64,000 bases of DNA from Brevundimonas sp. GTDB lineage: Bacteria > Pseudomonadota > Alphaproteobacteria > Caulobacterales > Caulobacteraceae. Location: NCBI RefSeq assembly GCF_027487935.1, contig NZ_JAIYCP010000024.1, forward strand, positions 1-64,000, read 5' to 3'. The position numbers and the translations under genes were made by a program. The notes beneath the pieces are model-generated. The model saw only the letters and a list, made by a program, of their open reading frames with translations. It did no database searches and was not told the DNA's origin. Shown piece after piece: positions 32,543 through 43,275 of the stretch; position 1 is the stretch's first letter, and each line of letters starts with the position of its first letter.

Positions 32543-33088
32543 ATGAGACGTTTGATCGGCCTTTCGCTGGGCCTGCTGCTGCTTGCATCCTGTGACCGGT
32601 CTCAAGGTCCGGCTGAAGCGCCACCTGCCGCTGCCGCCTTCCGTCACAGTATGACCTCTGACCTCTCCGGCTACTACAGGCCGGCAGAGGAGGTGCGGGT
32701 CGGTAAATCGTCGCTGGACCACGTCTTCATCGGTCAGGCCGCGGAGTTCCGGGGCTGGGAAGCCGGCGGCCGGAGCGGGACGTTCGGCCCGGTCATGCTG
32801 CAGTTCGAAGACGCGACCAGCCCGATGGTCCAGACGGAGACCGGCGAGTCGCGCAGCCTCTCCGCCCGGGTCCTGCCGACGGCCTATTCGGTGTCTGATA
32901 CCGCGATCCGTTTCCGGGGGCGGTCGGCGGAGCTGGGTCTGGTCCGGTTCGAGGGCGTGCTGGATCCGGGCGCCCTGGCGACCGCGCGCCGCAACCTCGG
33001 TGATGAGGGCGTTGTGCTGACGGGCCGGCTGACGGTGGGCGACGCTCCGGCGCAGACCGTGCGGCTGCGCTGGTGGGGCGGCGACTGA
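32543..33088 (+). CDS. Hypothetical lipoprotein
   Basis: A 181-residue exported protein with a lipoprotein signal (lipobox LLLASC, Cys at about residue 18) and a beta-rich C-terminal part (GTFGPVMLQFED, SARVLPTAYSVSDTAIRFRG, LTGRLTVGDAPAQTVRLRWWG). I recognise no family. GAGGA precedes the ATG at 32543; an upstream in-frame ATG at 32531 would add four residues. It lies 60 bp after the methyltransferase gene and converges with ppx. Confidence 0.75.
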   Translation: MRRLIGLSLGLLLLASCDRSQGPAEAPPAAAAFRHSMTSDLSGYYRPAEEVRVGKSSLDHVFIGQAAEFRGWEAGGRSGTFGPVMLQFEDATSPMVQTETGESRSLSARVLPTAYSVSDTAIRFRGRSAELGLVRFEGVLDPGALATARRNLGDEGVVLTGRLTVGDAPAQTVRLRWWGGD

Positions 33089-33095
33089 CCGCCGC

Positions 33096-34604
33096 TCAAT
33101 CGCCCGAGCGGATGTCCAGCTTCAGACCCATGGCCTCGGCCAGGGCCTTGCCGCGGCGTCGGGTCTGCTCGCCCAGCAGGACATCGGCATAGCCGTCGCC
33201 GGCGCTCAGGATCAGGGCTCCGGCGCTGACCCGTGCACGGGCATTGACCAGCAGCTGGGGCGAACGGCCGGAGAGATCGCAGGCCAGCCTGATGGCGAGA
33301 CCGAGTATCCGGGCCCCCTGCCGCTGCTCCTCATTCAGGAGACGGGCCACGGTCCTGGGCTCCGGTGTCGCGCCGCCGCCGCCGTAGCGGGCGTTGACCG
33401 CAGCGGCCAGATAGGCGCGTTCGGCATGGTTCTGGCCCGGAATCGGCGCGCGCAGGACCTGATCGAACGCCAGCTCGACCCGGTGATCGGGGTGCAGCCG
33501 GGCCCCGAGGTCCGCAAGGCGGCAGGCGGCATCGGCCAGCAGGCCATCGCGGTCGCGACCGAACACCGGCGGCAGGGCCGCCAGCAGCGGCGTGATCCAG
33601 CCCAGAAGCGTGCCCGGCAGAGCCGGCGAAATGCCCTGACGGGCGCCGAGCGCCGAACACCCGGCCAGCAGCGGGTCGATCGCGGCGACCTCGGGCTCCA
33701 GCGCTTCGTAAAGCAGGCCCTCTCGTACGCCCCAGGCCGACAGGACGATCCGTTTCAACTCCAGTCGCTCGATCAACCCCTCGAGAACGAGGGCTGCGTA
33801 GGGAAGGGTATCGGCGCGCTTGCGCGACAGACCCGGCCATTTCTCGAGCGAAGCCTTCGATGACCGGGCAATGAGTCGGGCCGTATCCATCAGGTCGGCC
33901 GCGTCTATCTCGTACTGATGCACAACACGCAGCGGATAGCCGGTGATCTCCATATGCACCTGGGCGAGGGTCCGCCAGGCACCGCCGACGGCATAAAGGG
34001 TGTCGGCCCGCGCGTCGCCTACGGGCTGCAACCGCCCGGCGATGGTCTCGCGCAGCCGGTCCGGATCGAAGCCGTTCGCATCCGCCAGGGCAAAGGGGCC
34101 GAGCGGGAGGGTGACGCCACGGGCCGGCCGGCCTTCGGCGAGCCGCACAAGTTCGAGGCTGGATCCCCCCAGATCCCCGACCATCCCGTCGGCGCAGGGA
34201 ATGCCCGCGACGACCCCGAGGGCGGCGTAGCGCGCTTCTTCCTCGCCGGACAGGACCCGGATCTTCAGCCCGGTGGCGGCGGCGACGCGGTCGCAGAAGG
34301 TCTGGCCATCCGCAGCGTCGCGCACGGCAGCGGTGGCGGCGACGAAGGTGTGGGCGGGCTGAACGCCCTCGATCACGGCCGCAAACCGCTTGAGGGCCGT
34401 CAGGGCCTGGGCCGAACCCTCCACTGACAGGCGTCCGGTTTCAGCCAGGTCGCGTCCGAGGCCTGCCAGCACCTTCTCGTTGAACACGGTCCAGATGGCG
34501 CGGCCTTCCAGCCGGTAAAGCACCAGGCGCACCGAGTTCGAGCCGATGTCGATGGCGGCGACGTCGCGAGGCGCGCCGATCGCCGATAGCAGGGCTTCGG
34601 GCAT
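33096..34604 (-). CDS. ppx: Exopolyphosphatase (Ppx/GppA family)
   Basis: Hydrolyses terminal phosphate from inorganic polyphosphate (or pppGpp in GppA members). The 502-residue protein has the ASKHA-fold motifs AAIDIGSNSVRLVLY, VLSGEEEARYA, GDLGGSSLELV and YAVGGAWRTLA, followed by an HD-like helical C-terminal part. The start at 34604 overlaps the ppk stop by one base (TGATG), so translation is coupled. The ppk-ppx pair supports the polyphosphate role over pppGpp. Confidence 0.92.
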   Translation of the reverse strand: MPEALLSAIGAPRDVAAIDIGSNSVRLVLYRLEGRAIWTVFNEKVLAGLGRDLAETGRLSVEGSAQALTALKRFAAVIEGVQPAHTFVAATAAVRDAADGQTFCDRVAAATGLKIRVLSGEEEARYAALGVVAGIPCADGMVGDLGGSSLELVRLAEGRPARGVTLPLGPFALADANGFDPDRLRETIAGRLQPVGDARADTLYAVGGAWRTLAQVHMEITGYPLRVVHQYEIDAADLMDTARLIARSSKASLEKWPGLSRKRADTLPYAALVLEGLIERLELKRIVLSAWGVREGLLYEALEPEVAAIDPLLAGCSALGARQGISPALPGTLLGWITPLLAALPPVFGRDRDGLLADAACRLADLGARLHPDHRVELAFDQVLRAPIPGQNHAERAYLAAAVNARYGGGGATPEPRTVARLLNEEQRQGARILGLAIRLACDLSGRSPQLLVNARARVSAGALILSAGDGYADVLLGEQTRRRGKALAEAMGLKLDIRSGD

Positions 34605-36826
34605 CAGCGCTTCTTTCGGGAGGGCTCGTAGCTGAGTTGCCCGGGCAGGGTCTTCACCTTGCGGCCCCGGCCCGACAGGCTGGGGTTGGTCATGAAATAG
34701 TTGTGTGCGGAGAAGGGCCGTTCGGGATCGACGGCGGCGACCCGATGGTAGGTTCCGTCGGCCGCCAGCGCCCAACTCTGGGCATCGTCCTTGAGGTTGG
34801 CCACCATGATCTGGTCGAGCACCTGGTCATGCACCGTGGCGTTCAGCACCGGGGTCATCAGCTCGACCCGCCGGTCCAGGTTCCGGTTCATCCAGTCGGC
34901 GGACGAAATGTACAGTGTCGCCTTGTCGTGTGGCAGCTCGCGTCCATTGGCGAAGGCGACGATCCGGCTGTGCTCCAGGAAGCGGCCGACGATGGATTTG
35001 ACGCGGATGTTCTCTGAAAGACCCGGCACGCCGGGACGCAGGCAACAGATGCCGCGGATGACCAGCTCGATCCGGACGCCGGACTGACTGGCGCGGTAAA
35101 GGGCGTCGATGACCCGGGGATCGACCAGGGAGTTCATCTTGGCCCAGATGGCCGCCGGCTTGCCCTTGGCTGCGGCCGCCATCTCCTTGCCGATCAGGTC
35201 GATCAGCGTGGTCTTCATGTTCAGAGGGGAGACCACCAGCGCTTCGAGTTCGTCGGGCTGGGCATAGCCGGTGATGTAGTTGAACACCCGTGAGGCGTCG
35301 CGGGCCAGCATGGGCTCGCAGCTGAACAGGCTCAGGTCCGTGTAAACCCGCGCGGTCACGGGATGGTAGTTGCCGGTGCCGAAATGGCAGTAGGTCCTCA
35401 GCGCATTCCCCTCGCGGCGCACGACGACGCTGAGCTTGGCGTGGGTCTTCCATTCGACAAAGCCGAAGACGACATGGACCCCGGCCCGCTCCATGGCCCG
35501 GGCCCAGCGCAGATTGGCTTCCTCGTCGAACCGCGCCTTGATCTCGACCAGGGCGGTGACGTTCTTGCCGTTCTCGGCCGCCTCGATCAGGGCCGCGACG
35601 ATCGGACTGTCCTTGGACGTCCGGTACAGCGTCTGTTTGATCGCGATCACATTCGGGTCGCGGGCCGCCTGACGCAGGAACTGGACCACCACATCGAAGC
35701 TCTCGAACGGGTGGTGGATGAGCATGTCCTTCTCGCGGACCGCCGCAAAGATGTCGCCGCCGTTGTCGCGGACCCGCTCGGGATAGCGCGGCTCATAGCC
35801 CTTGAACTTCAGGTCGGGATGGCCCGAAGGGATCAGGTCCGCGACCTGGGCCAGACCCAGCATGCCGTCGACCAGCACGATGTCCTGGGGCGCGGCGTCG
35901 AGCTCATTGGTGATGAATCTGCGCAGATCTTCGGGCATCGAGGCCTCGATCTTGATCCGCACGACCGAGCCGAGACGACGCTGTTTCAACGCCTCCTCGA
36001 ACTCCATGACCAGATCCTCGGCCTCCTCCTCGATCTCGATGTCCGAGTCGCGGATCAGGCGGAAGACGCCGCGTTCCAGCACATCGCAACCGGGGAAGAG
36101 GTGGTCGATGAAGAGCATGAGCAGGCTCTCCAGCGTCAGATAGCGTTTGCGACCGGGGGTCGAGCGGCCGTCTGTCGCCAGCGGCCAGAACCGTTTCACC
36201 TGGGTCGGGACGGGCACCAGGGCATAGAGGGTGCGGTTATCCGACCGCCGCTTCAGCTTCAGCGCCAGGGAGAAGCCGAGGTTGGGCAGGAAGGGGAAGG
36301 GGTGGGCCGGATCGATCGCCATGGGCGTCAGCACGGCGAACAGCTGGTCCAGGAACTCCGGCTCCAGCCGTTCGCGCTCGGTCTTGGTGATCCGGGCGGC
36401 ATCGACGACCTCGATGCCGACGCCTTTCAGCTCCGTGCGCAGTTTGCGCCAGCGGCGCTGCTGCTCGGCCATCAGGGTTCCGGCCGCAAGATTGACCTTG
36501 TACAGCTGCTCCGCCGGGGTCAGGCCGTCGGCGGACAGGACGCGCACGCGCTCACGCACCTGGCCTTTGAGGCCGGCGACGCGGGTCATGTAGAATTCGT
36601 CGAGGTTGTTGGCCGAGATCGACAGGAAGCGCAGCCGCTCCAGCAGCGGATGGGCCGGATTGGCCGCCTCCTCCAGCACCCGGCCGTTGAAGGCCAGCCA
36701 GGAGAGTTCGCGGTTGAAGAACCGGGTCGGCGAGCCCATCAGGGCCGTCGACAGCGCCAGTTGGGGCGCGCGCGAGGAAGGGACCTCCTCGCCGGTGGTT
36801 GAGTCGCTGATCGCCGCATCGCTCAT
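34604..36826 (-). CDS. ppk1: Polyphosphate kinase 1
   Basis: Reversibly makes polyphosphate from ATP. The 740-residue product has the PPK1 N domain ([20 protein letters not shown]), head domain, and the two C-terminal PLD-like domains carrying [12 protein letters not shown] with the autophosphorylated His and the [10 protein letters not shown] motif, followed by [18 protein letters not shown] prefer the ATG at 36826 to the one at 36874 because the latter lies inside the region of the upstream gene's terminator palindrome (36880-36911). It is followed directly by ppx. Confidence 0.94.
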   Translation of the reverse strand: MSDAAISDSTTGEEVPSSRAPQLALSTALMGSPTRFFNRELSWLAFNGRVLEEAANPAHPLLERLRFLSISANNLDEFYMTRVAGLKGQVRERVRVLSADGLTPAEQLYKVNLAAGTLMAEQQRRWRKLRTELKGVGIEVVDAARITKTERERLEPEFLDQLFAVLTPMAIDPAHPFPFLPNLGFSLALKLKRRSDNRTLYALVPVPTQVKRFWPLATDGRSTPGRKRYLTLESLLMLFIDHLFPGCDVLERGVFRLIRDSDIEIEEEAEDLVMEFEEALKQRRLGSVVRIKIEASMPEDLRRFITNELDAAPQDIVLVDGMLGLAQVADLIPSGHPDLKFKGYEPRYPERVRDNGGDIFAAVREKDMLIHHPFESFDVVVQFLRQAARDPNVIAIKQTLYRTSKDSPIVAALIEAAENGKNVTALVEIKARFDEEANLRWARAMERAGVHVVFGFVEWKTHAKLSVVVRREGNALRTYCHFGTGNYHPVTARVYTDLSLFSCEPMLARDASRVFNYITGYAQPDELEALVVSPLNMKTTLIDLIGKEMAAAAKGKPAAIWAKMNSLVDPRVIDALYRASQSGVRIELVIRGICCLRPGVPGLSENIRVKSIVGRFLEHSRIVAFANGRELPHDKATLYISSADWMNRNLDRRVELMTPVLNATVHDQVLDQIMVANLKDDAQSWALAADGTYHRVAAVDPERPFSAHNYFMTNPSLSGRGRKVKTLPGQLSYEPSRKKR

Positions 36827-36879
36827 GTTGCCGGTTCTGGCCCGGCGCGGCGATGGCCGCAACCATGCTGACAACGGAA

Positions 36880-36911
36880 AACGCCGTCCGACCCCGGGGT
36901 CGGACGGCGTT
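36880..36911 (-). terminator. Perfect 32-bp palindrome ending the RcnB-like gene
   Basis: A 16-bp stem, AACGCCGTCCGACCCC and its exact complement, without a loop beyond the centre. On the leftward strand it is followed by TTTCC. It lies 18 bp past the stop of the leftward RcnB-like gene and just upstream of ppk, so it should separate the two transcripts. Confidence 0.8.
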
Positions 36912-36929
36912 GCCGGCGATTTGTGCGGC

Positions 36930-37952
36930 TTACCAGCGCCAGGCGTCGAAGATGACGTCGATGATGTAGCCGTCGTACTGGTCGATCAGATAGATGTGGT
37001 TGTCGACCAGCACCCAGCGCGTGCCCGCCGGCGGATAGCCGAGGCCATAGGTGCGCCAGTCGTCCAGCTGATAGCGCCAGAAGATCGACGGCAGGTAGTC
37101 ACCGACGTAGTAGCGCTGGCCCCAATAGTTGCGGGGTACGCTGTAGTAGCCGTAGCCCGGCGCGAAATAGAAGCCGATGCGCAGGCCGGTGTATCCGCGG
37201 AACCGACGGTCATTGCGCCACCAGTCGCCGCGGTGGCTGCGGTTCCAGTTGCGCCGCCACTGGTCGCTGTTGAAGCGGTTGCGGAACTCCCGATACTCGC
37301 GGCGGTCCTCCCTGCGATCCCAACGGTCGTCCCGGCGATCATCCCGACGGTCCCAGCGGTCATCCCGGCGGTCATCGCGACGGTCGTCGCGGCGATCCCG
37401 GGGGTCCCGGGGGTCCTGCGGCCGGTCAGGCCTGTCGGGCGAGCCGCCGCCGCCGGTATTGGGCCGGTCGGGACGATCGGGCCGATCGGGACGGCCGCCG
37501 CCGCCACCGCCGACGTTGCCGCCACCGCCGCCTGTGCCGGGATTGGGCCGGTCGGGACGGTCGGGACGGTCAGGACGATCGGGCCGGTCCGGTCTGTCAG
37601 GACGATCAGGCCGGTCCGGTCTGTCAGGCTGGCCACCGCCACCGCCCCCACCGCCGCCCAGCAGTCCGGGGCCGGTCGGCCGCTCAGGACGGCCGCCGCC
37701 GCCACCGCCGCGGTCACCGCCACCGCGGTCACCGCCACCGCGGTCACCGCCGCCGCCTTCACTGGAGGGCCGGTCCGGCGTGCTGGGGCGGTCGGGGCCC
37801 GTTTCGCGGGATTCATCACCGTTCTGGCGGGCAGCGCCGCGGCGACCCCCGTCCCGTTCTCCGTCCTGGGCCAGGGCGGTCAAGGGGGCCATGGCCGGTA
37901 CGGCAAAAGCGGCAACGGCTGCGGCGACCATCAATGAGCGTTTCATTTTCAT
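36930..37952 (-). CDS. RcnB-like exported protein with Gly-rich and DRP repeats
   Basis: A 340-residue secreted protein: signal peptide (cleavage near LTALAQ, about residue 29), then a long low-complexity part of GGGDR units, poly-Gly, and many DRP(D/N)RP triplets, then [11 protein letters not shown] repeats, and a folded C-terminal domain of about 100 residues ([55 protein letters not shown]) that matches the RcnB family of periplasmic nickel/cobalt-homeostasis proteins. The start is Met at 37952; Met at 37946 is equally possible relative to the AAGGA site. The function of most RcnB-like proteins in alphaproteobacteria is unknown. Confidence 0.82.
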   Translation of the reverse strand: MKMKRSLMVAAAVAAFAVPAMAPLTALAQDGERDGGRRGAARQNGDESRETGPDRPSTPDRPSSEGGGGDRGGGDRGGGDRGGGGGGRPERPTGPGLLGGGGGGGGGQPDRPDRPDRPDRPDRPDRPDRPDRPDRPNPGTGGGGGNVGGGGGGRPDRPDRPDRPNTGGGGSPDRPDRPQDPRDPRDRRDDRRDDRRDDRWDRRDDRRDDRWDRREDRREYREFRNRFNSDQWRRNWNRSHRGDWWRNDRRFRGYTGLRIGFYFAPGYGYYSVPRNYWGQRYYVGDYLPSIFWRYQLDDWRTYGLGYPPAGTRWVLVDNHIYLIDQYDGYIIDVIFDAWRW

Positions 37953-38337
37953 ACTTCCTTGCAAGCCCCTGTCAGACGGCTTGAGGGGAGGGTCGCGTCT
38001 TGATGATGAACCGTGACTGAATGGATCAAGGCACTATCTGGGCCGAACGCCAATTCCGTGCGGCGGCGCGCCGGGTGTTGTCCGGTCAGCGAGCGCGGTA
38101 ATCCTTTTTAATCTTGTCGGTTATGTTCCGTTAGGGTTCCAGTCACCTGCGGTTAGCAGGTATGAATCAGGGATTTCAGAACTATTTCAGAGGTCTGAAC
38201 AGGTGCGGAGTATTCGGTAGAACTGTACTGAAAAGGCCTCAAATGGCCCTTGCTGTTAACTTTACCTTCAAACCGCGGGTATTTGATCGCGTCTCAGAGG
38301 ACGGGGCCAGAACGGCACCGGTTCGGGAGATACGGTG
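37953..38337. other. Long AT-richer intergenic region between divergent genes
   Basis: About 385 bp between the RcnB-like gene and the Sel1-like gene. From about 38100 to 38280 it is clearly poorer in GC than its surroundings, with T-runs and TTAA elements (TTAACTTTACC at 38256). This is the composition expected of a promoter region, perhaps with a regulated start for the rightward gene. I find no open reading frame, tRNA or clear small-RNA terminator in it. Confidence 0.5.
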
Positions 38338-38640
38338 ATGAACGCGCAAGAAATGGCGCCCAAGGCCAACGAAGAGCAGGGTCTGCCCCTGCCGACCGCC
38401 GACATGAGCGGTGATGATCTTTTCCGGCTGGGCATGATGTATTCGAGCGGCCAGGGCGGTTGCCCGATGGACCGGGTCTCGGCCCATATGATCTTCAACC
38501 TCGCGGCCATGAAGGGCTCGATCGAAGCGCGCGTCTATCGCCGCGAGATGAGCCAGGAAATGGAGCAGGATGAGATCGCCGAGGCCCAGAAGGCGGCTCG
38601 CCGCTGGATCGATGCGGGCGTGGTCCGTCTCGCCGCCTGA
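38338..38640 (+). CDS. Sel1-like repeat protein, short
   Basis: A 100-residue predicted cytoplasmic protein. The middle (DLFRLGMMYSSGQGGCPMDRVSAHMIFNLAAMKGS, about residues 28-62) follows the Sel1-like tetratricopeptide pattern LGxMYxxGxGxxxDxxxAxxxFxxAAxxG, a single unit only. The rest is helical and charged. GGGAGA about eight bases upstream of the ATG at 38338 decides the start over the GTG at 38335. Sel1 units mediate protein contacts; the partner is unknown. Confidence 0.75.
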   Translation: MNAQEMAPKANEEQGLPLPTADMSGDDLFRLGMMYSSGQGGCPMDRVSAHMIFNLAAMKGSIEARVYRREMSQEMEQDEIAEAQKAARRWIDAGVVRLAA

Positions 38641-38667
38641 CGCCCCGACGACATCAGCCGCCGGGCC

Positions 38668-39321
38668 TCAGGGCTGGCGGCGGATGACCCGCACGGCGAC
38701 CTCATTGCGTCGCGCGGGCGGCAGGGTCCACGGCGGATCATAGAACCACACGACAGGGTCACCCTGGCTGACCCAGCCGCTGCCCGTCAGACCGGCCTCC
38801 AGCTCAGCCTGTTTGCTGGCCACCGTCTGTGCCGAGCCGAGGCCGCTGAAACGCAGGACGGCATAGGTTTCGGCCGGAACCACGGTCAGGACGACCGCAG
38901 GGTCCCGCGGAACCGGCAGCGTTTCCATTGTATATTCTGCAGGCATGAAGAACTGGATCATCCACCGGTCCTGCCCGGCACCGCCCTGGGCGACGGGGGC
39001 GGTCATGGCGATGCTCTGCGACCGGCCTGACCCTGCGTCAGAGCCCTGGGCCACCGGAGCCGTCATGGCGATGCTGGTCCGTGCCGCATTGCCACCGAAG
39101 ATATAGCCGGCCAGCCGCTGGAAGCCGCGGTTGCGCGCCGCCTCGTTGGAGCCGGTGACCATGGTTTCGGCCGCGATCCGCTCCCCATAGGTCCGGATCT
39201 GGATGTCGCCGATCCGGGCGACTTCGGTAAAGGCGGGCTCCTCGGTGCCGGAACGGACACCCACGGTCGAACAGGCGGTGGTCAACAGGGCCGCAGCCAC
39301 GGCGACAAGTTTCGATTTCAT
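38668..39321 (-). CDS. SOUL heme-binding family lipoprotein
   Basis: A 217-residue exported protein with a lipoprotein-type signal (LLTTACS, Cys at about residue 17) and a SOUL/HBP domain: FTEVARIGDIQIRTYGE, RGFQRLAGYIFGGN, WMIQFFMPAEYTMETLPVP and VPAETYAVLRFSGL are standard blocks. The segment SIAMTAPVAQG occurs twice, about 20 residues apart. Met at 39336 is an alternative start, but beginning at 39321 gives a better signal peptide. SOUL proteins bind heme or porphyrin in some cases; here it would act on the periplasmic side of a membrane. Confidence 0.85.
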   Translation of the reverse strand: MKSKLVAVAAALLTTACSTVGVRSGTEEPAFTEVARIGDIQIRTYGERIAAETMVTGSNEAARNRGFQRLAGYIFGGNAARTSIAMTAPVAQGSDAGSGRSQSIAMTAPVAQGGAGQDRWMIQFFMPAEYTMETLPVPRDPAVVLTVVPAETYAVLRFSGLGSAQTVASKQAELEAGLTGSGWVSQGDPVVWFYDPPWTLPPARRNEVAVRVIRRQP

Positions 39322-39455
39322 GGTCTTGCGGTCCATCGTGGATTGTCAGGTCTTGGCCAGCGGAAGCCGGCTGCGGCGTCTTTCGTTCCATTCATGGGCC
39401 AAAGTCGTCGCCGCGCCCAGACCCATTGTGTCACAGCCGAACCGGGGCCGGAGGG

Positions 39456-40292
39456 TCAGTCTGCCGCCGTGCCGAAGCCGGTATGGGGTGCGAGCGGGGC
39501 GAATTCGGCGGGGGTCCGCGTCATCCGGCCCTGGATGGCGGCCAGGATGTCCGCCGTATTCCAGATCGATCCCTGCATCAGCGCGGCCCACTCCAACCCC
39601 TCGGCGACCGTGTGGTCCCGCGCATAGGTGACCGCAGCCTTTGAGCCCGCGATCGCCAACGGGGCCTTGGCGGCGATGGCCTGGGCCATCTCCAGGGCGG
39701 CAGCCACCAAAGCCCCGGCGTCCGGCAGCACCGCATTGACGAAGCCCAGTCGCTCGGCCCGGTCCGCCGTCAGGGAGCTGCCCAGATAGGCCAGTTCGCG
39801 GACCACGGCCTCGGGCAGGACATAGGGCAGCCGCTGCAGGCTGCCGACGTCGGCCATCATGCCGATATTGATTTCCTCGATCCGGAAATACGCCCCCGTC
39901 GCCGCCAGCCGCAGATCACAGGCGGCGACGAGGTCGAGGCCGGCCCCGACGCAGGCGCCCTGGACAGCCGCAATGACCGGAAACCGCACCCGCTCGATCA
40001 TGGTCAGGGTTTCCTGCAGCTCACGCGCGGCCTGATGGAAGGCCTGCCGCTCCGCTGCCGTGTCCGTCTTCAGAATGGCCCCGCCCGAGAAGACGGAGAT
40101 GTCCATGCCCGCGCAGAAATTGCGGCCCTCGCCGGAGATGACCAGGGCGCGGACCTCGCCCGTCGCATCCAGCGCCCTCAGGGCCGGCCCGAAATCCCGC
40201 CAGAACGACAGGTCCAGGGCGTTGGAGGCCTCGGGCCGCGACAGCTTCAGATGGGCGACGGCACCGTCGCGGGTGATCTCGAAGGCCGACAT
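39456..40292 (-). CDS. Enoyl-CoA hydratase/isomerase family, dienoyl-CoA isomerase-like
   Basis: A 278-residue crotonase-fold protein. The oxyanion-hole segments are GRNFCAGMDIS and VQGACVGAGLDLVAACD. The segment EEINIGMMADVGSLQRLP matches the delta3,5-delta2,4-dienoyl-CoA isomerase signature, including the acidic residues before and after, so isomerisation of dienoyl-CoA in unsaturated fatty acid breakdown is the likeliest activity. The start at 40292 has GGAG 11 bases upstream. It diverges from the HSDL2-like SDR gene across 80 bp, suggesting joint control. Confidence 0.88.
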   Translation of the reverse strand: MSAFEITRDGAVAHLKLSRPEASNALDLSFWRDFGPALRALDATGEVRALVISGEGRNFCAGMDISVFSGGAILKTDTAAERQAFHQAARELQETLTMIERVRFPVIAAVQGACVGAGLDLVAACDLRLAATGAYFRIEEINIGMMADVGSLQRLPYVLPEAVVRELAYLGSSLTADRAERLGFVNAVLPDAGALVAAALEMAQAIAAKAPLAIAGSKAAVTYARDHTVAEGLEWAALMQGSIWNTADILAAIQGRMTRTPAEFAPLAPHTGFGTAAD

Positions 40293-40372
40293 GGGTCTTT
40301 CGCTCCTGTGCGGAATCTGCGTCATTGGCGTTCGAAGCGTTTTCTATTGAAACCAACCGGGAGCCAAGCCTC

Positions 40373-41230
<858 letters not shown>

Positions 41231-41346
41231 GGGGGGGCATGCTTGCCGCGACACTCCGCCGGGGTCAAATGCATTTGACTACCGAAAGGATGCGCACGCC
41301 CCAGAGTCAACCAAGACCAGATTTGCCTTGATCAGACCGCCTGCCT

Positions 41347-42309
41347 CTATTGCGGCCTCTGCCCTGCAGTTTGAGCCTGACGCGCCTGAATCTCTCCCTC
41401 GAGTTCACGCAAATCATGCTCGCGTTGCTCTCTCCGTCGATCACTGTACGAAGAACCTGATTGATCTGAAGGGGCCGCGTACCTGATCGGTGCGCATGTG
41501 CCCTGGAAGTCCCAATACTCGATACACTCTACGGTCGAGCCGCGGATACGGGCGCTGGCCCAACCTTGGCTCCCGCCGTTGTAGGTGTAGCTTCCCCTGA
41601 CGATGGTCACGTCATTGGATGGGGATGGCAGAGTGACCACGTCATACAGTTCGCCTTGATCGAGTCTGTTCATAAACCAGAATTGCGAGTCCTGATTGAT
41701 GGCCTGGGCCAGCAAGGTGCTCTGGGCCCGGGTTGCTCTCGGGCGGGACCGAATGAAGGCTTCGGCCTCTTGCTGCTGCTGAATCAGTTGGGCCTGATAG
41801 GCTGCGCGCTGCCGTTCAGTTTCAATGCGAGCGATTTCTTCTTGTCTTTGTTGCTCCAATACATCAACCGCATTTGTACGGCGCGTATTGAGGGTCATGG
41901 CCAAAGAGCCCGAAGAGTCTGTGTTTGTCTGATTGTATTCAAATGAATCGAACGTACAAACAGCGCGAAGTCGCAGCCCGTTGTTGTCCGTTATGTCACA
42001 TATATTTCCCGTTCGTGTTCCCTGAAACGTTGTTGTCCCACCGCCGGATTGAGGACTGTTAAGGGTCAGGGAATCTGAACCAGAAACAGAGTTTCCGTTG
42101 TAAGTCACATTAACGCGGTAAGCGCCCGATACAGGAATAGCCCTGCCGTCATTTGCAGTGAACCTGCCCTGCATTTGACCGTCGTATGTTATGCGGACGT
42201 GGCCGCCCTGCGCAAAAACAGAACTAACGTCAGTGACTTGGGCATAAGAAAAGGAATGGAAGGTCGTTGCGAACAAAAATGTCGAGACGAAACAGAACCA
42301 CTTTTTCAT
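41347..42309 (-). CDS. Secreted protein of unknown function, low GC
   Basis: I recognise no family. The 320-residue product has a signal peptide (KKWFCFVSTFLFATTFHSFSYAQ, cleavage at about residue 24), a Ser/Thr/Asn/Gly-rich beta domain (about 25-140) containing YRVNVTYNGNSVSGSDSLTL, a Gln/Glu/Arg-rich helical segment (about 140-190), a second beta domain with DVTIVRGSYTYNGGSQGWAS and a Cys pair near CIEYWDFQGTC, and a charged Gln-rich tail. Base composition is plainly lower in GC than all neighbouring genes and codon use is different, which suggests later acquisition. The start at 42309 drops ten residues of a longer frame. Confidence 0.72.
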   Translation of the reverse strand: MKKWFCFVSTFLFATTFHSFSYAQVTDVSSVFAQGGHVRITYDGQMQGRFTANDGRAIPVSGAYRVNVTYNGNSVSGSDSLTLNSPQSGGGTTTFQGTRTGNICDITDNNGLRLRAVCTFDSFEYNQTNTDSSGSLAMTLNTRRTNAVDVLEQQRQEEIARIETERQRAAYQAQLIQQQQEAEAFIRSRPRATRAQSTLLAQAINQDSQFWFMNRLDQGELYDVVTLPSPSNDVTIVRGSYTYNGGSQGWASARIRGSTVECIEYWDFQGTCAPIRYAAPSDQSGSSYSDRRREQREHDLRELEGEIQARQAQTAGQRPQ

Positions 42310-42444
42310 GTCGAATGCTCTTGCGGCGTCACAAAACACGGATTTTCAAGCTATCGCCCGCGCGTGATGTTTTTATGTCGATCGTCTGGACCCTCGCGCC
42401 CGGAGCGGAAGGACCTGGAGCCCAGACTTTGTCAGCCTTGCCGT

Positions 42445-43224
42445 TCAGAACGACTGATACTGCCCGCCGATCGCATAGCTGAACCCGACCGGCAGGGCGT
42501 TGCGGAACAGGGTGACGAAATTGGCGACCTCGCCCAGGGTCGAGCGCGGCACAAAGATGATGTCGCCGCGTCTCAGGGCGATGACCTCGCCGCGCCGGGG
42601 CCGCAGGTCGATCGCCCGCATCATGCGCACGCCGCCCGGCCCGCGCCGGATCAGGGCCACTTCACCCTGTCTGGCGGTCGGGAGGAAGCCGCCCGCCTGG
42701 ATGACGGCCTGATACGCGTCGATATCGCCGGCCATGTCGAAGACGCCGGGTGTCCGCACCTCACCGTCGACCCACACCTTCAGCGGTCCAGCCGTCTTCA
42801 GGGTGACTTCCACGATGGGGCGGCGCAGCTGGCTGGCGAAGGCGTCTGAAGCATCGCGCTCGACCTCGGCGATGGTCCGGTCCGCCGCCATGATCTGGCC
42901 GACGAGGGGCAGGGAGATGCGACCGTCGGGGCCGATCCGTTGGGTCCTTGTCAGCTCGGCGGCTGTCGGGGTTGCGATCTCGATCTCGTCGCCGGGATAG
43001 AGGACGTATTCCGGCTCCGTCTCGGTCCAGTCGGCAAAGCCGATCTCGGGGAAGGCGGTCCGGCCGGCATTCCGGATCCGGTTCGCATCGCCGCCGCGCG
43101 CGCGGGGCAGGGGCATGCGCGAGCCATAGTCGTCCCCGCCCAGTCCCCGCCCGCCGGCACAGCCGCTGACCATCGCGCCGACGCCGGCCAGGCCAAGCAG
43201 CAACAGACGACGGTCGATGGACAT
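42445..43224 (-). CDS. hfsD: Polysaccharide export lipoprotein (Wza/HfsD type)
   Basis: A 259-residue outer-membrane polysaccharide export protein. It has a lipoprotein signal with Cys22 (MVSGC), a PES domain (YVLYPGDEIEIATPTAAELT, RIGPDGRISLPLVGQIMAADRT) and an SLBB-like domain (VWVDGEVRTPGVFDMAGDIDAYQAVIQAGGF). In Caulobacter, HfsD forms the outer-membrane channel for the holdfast adhesin. Here the gene is inverted relative to hfsA and hfsB, which start 124 bp away on the other strand. The hfs name rests on family plus locus layout. Confidence 0.82.
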   Translation of the reverse strand: MSIDRRLLLLGLAGVGAMVSGCAGGRGLGGDDYGSRMPLPRARGGDANRIRNAGRTAFPEIGFADWTETEPEYVLYPGDEIEIATPTAAELTRTQRIGPDGRISLPLVGQIMAADRTIAEVERDASDAFASQLRRPIVEVTLKTAGPLKVWVDGEVRTPGVFDMAGDIDAYQAVIQAGGFLPTARQGEVALIRRGPGGVRMMRAIDLRPRRGEVIALRRGDIIFVPRSTLGEVANFVTLFRNALPVGFSYAIGGQYQSF

Positions 43225-43275
43225 GGGGACTCACTCCGCGATTTCAGCGTCGGGTGCAGGGTCGGCGGTTATGGG

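Noticed and set aside
35363..36802. Rightward 479-residue open frame
   Set aside because: Antisense to ppk1, which has all kinase motifs.
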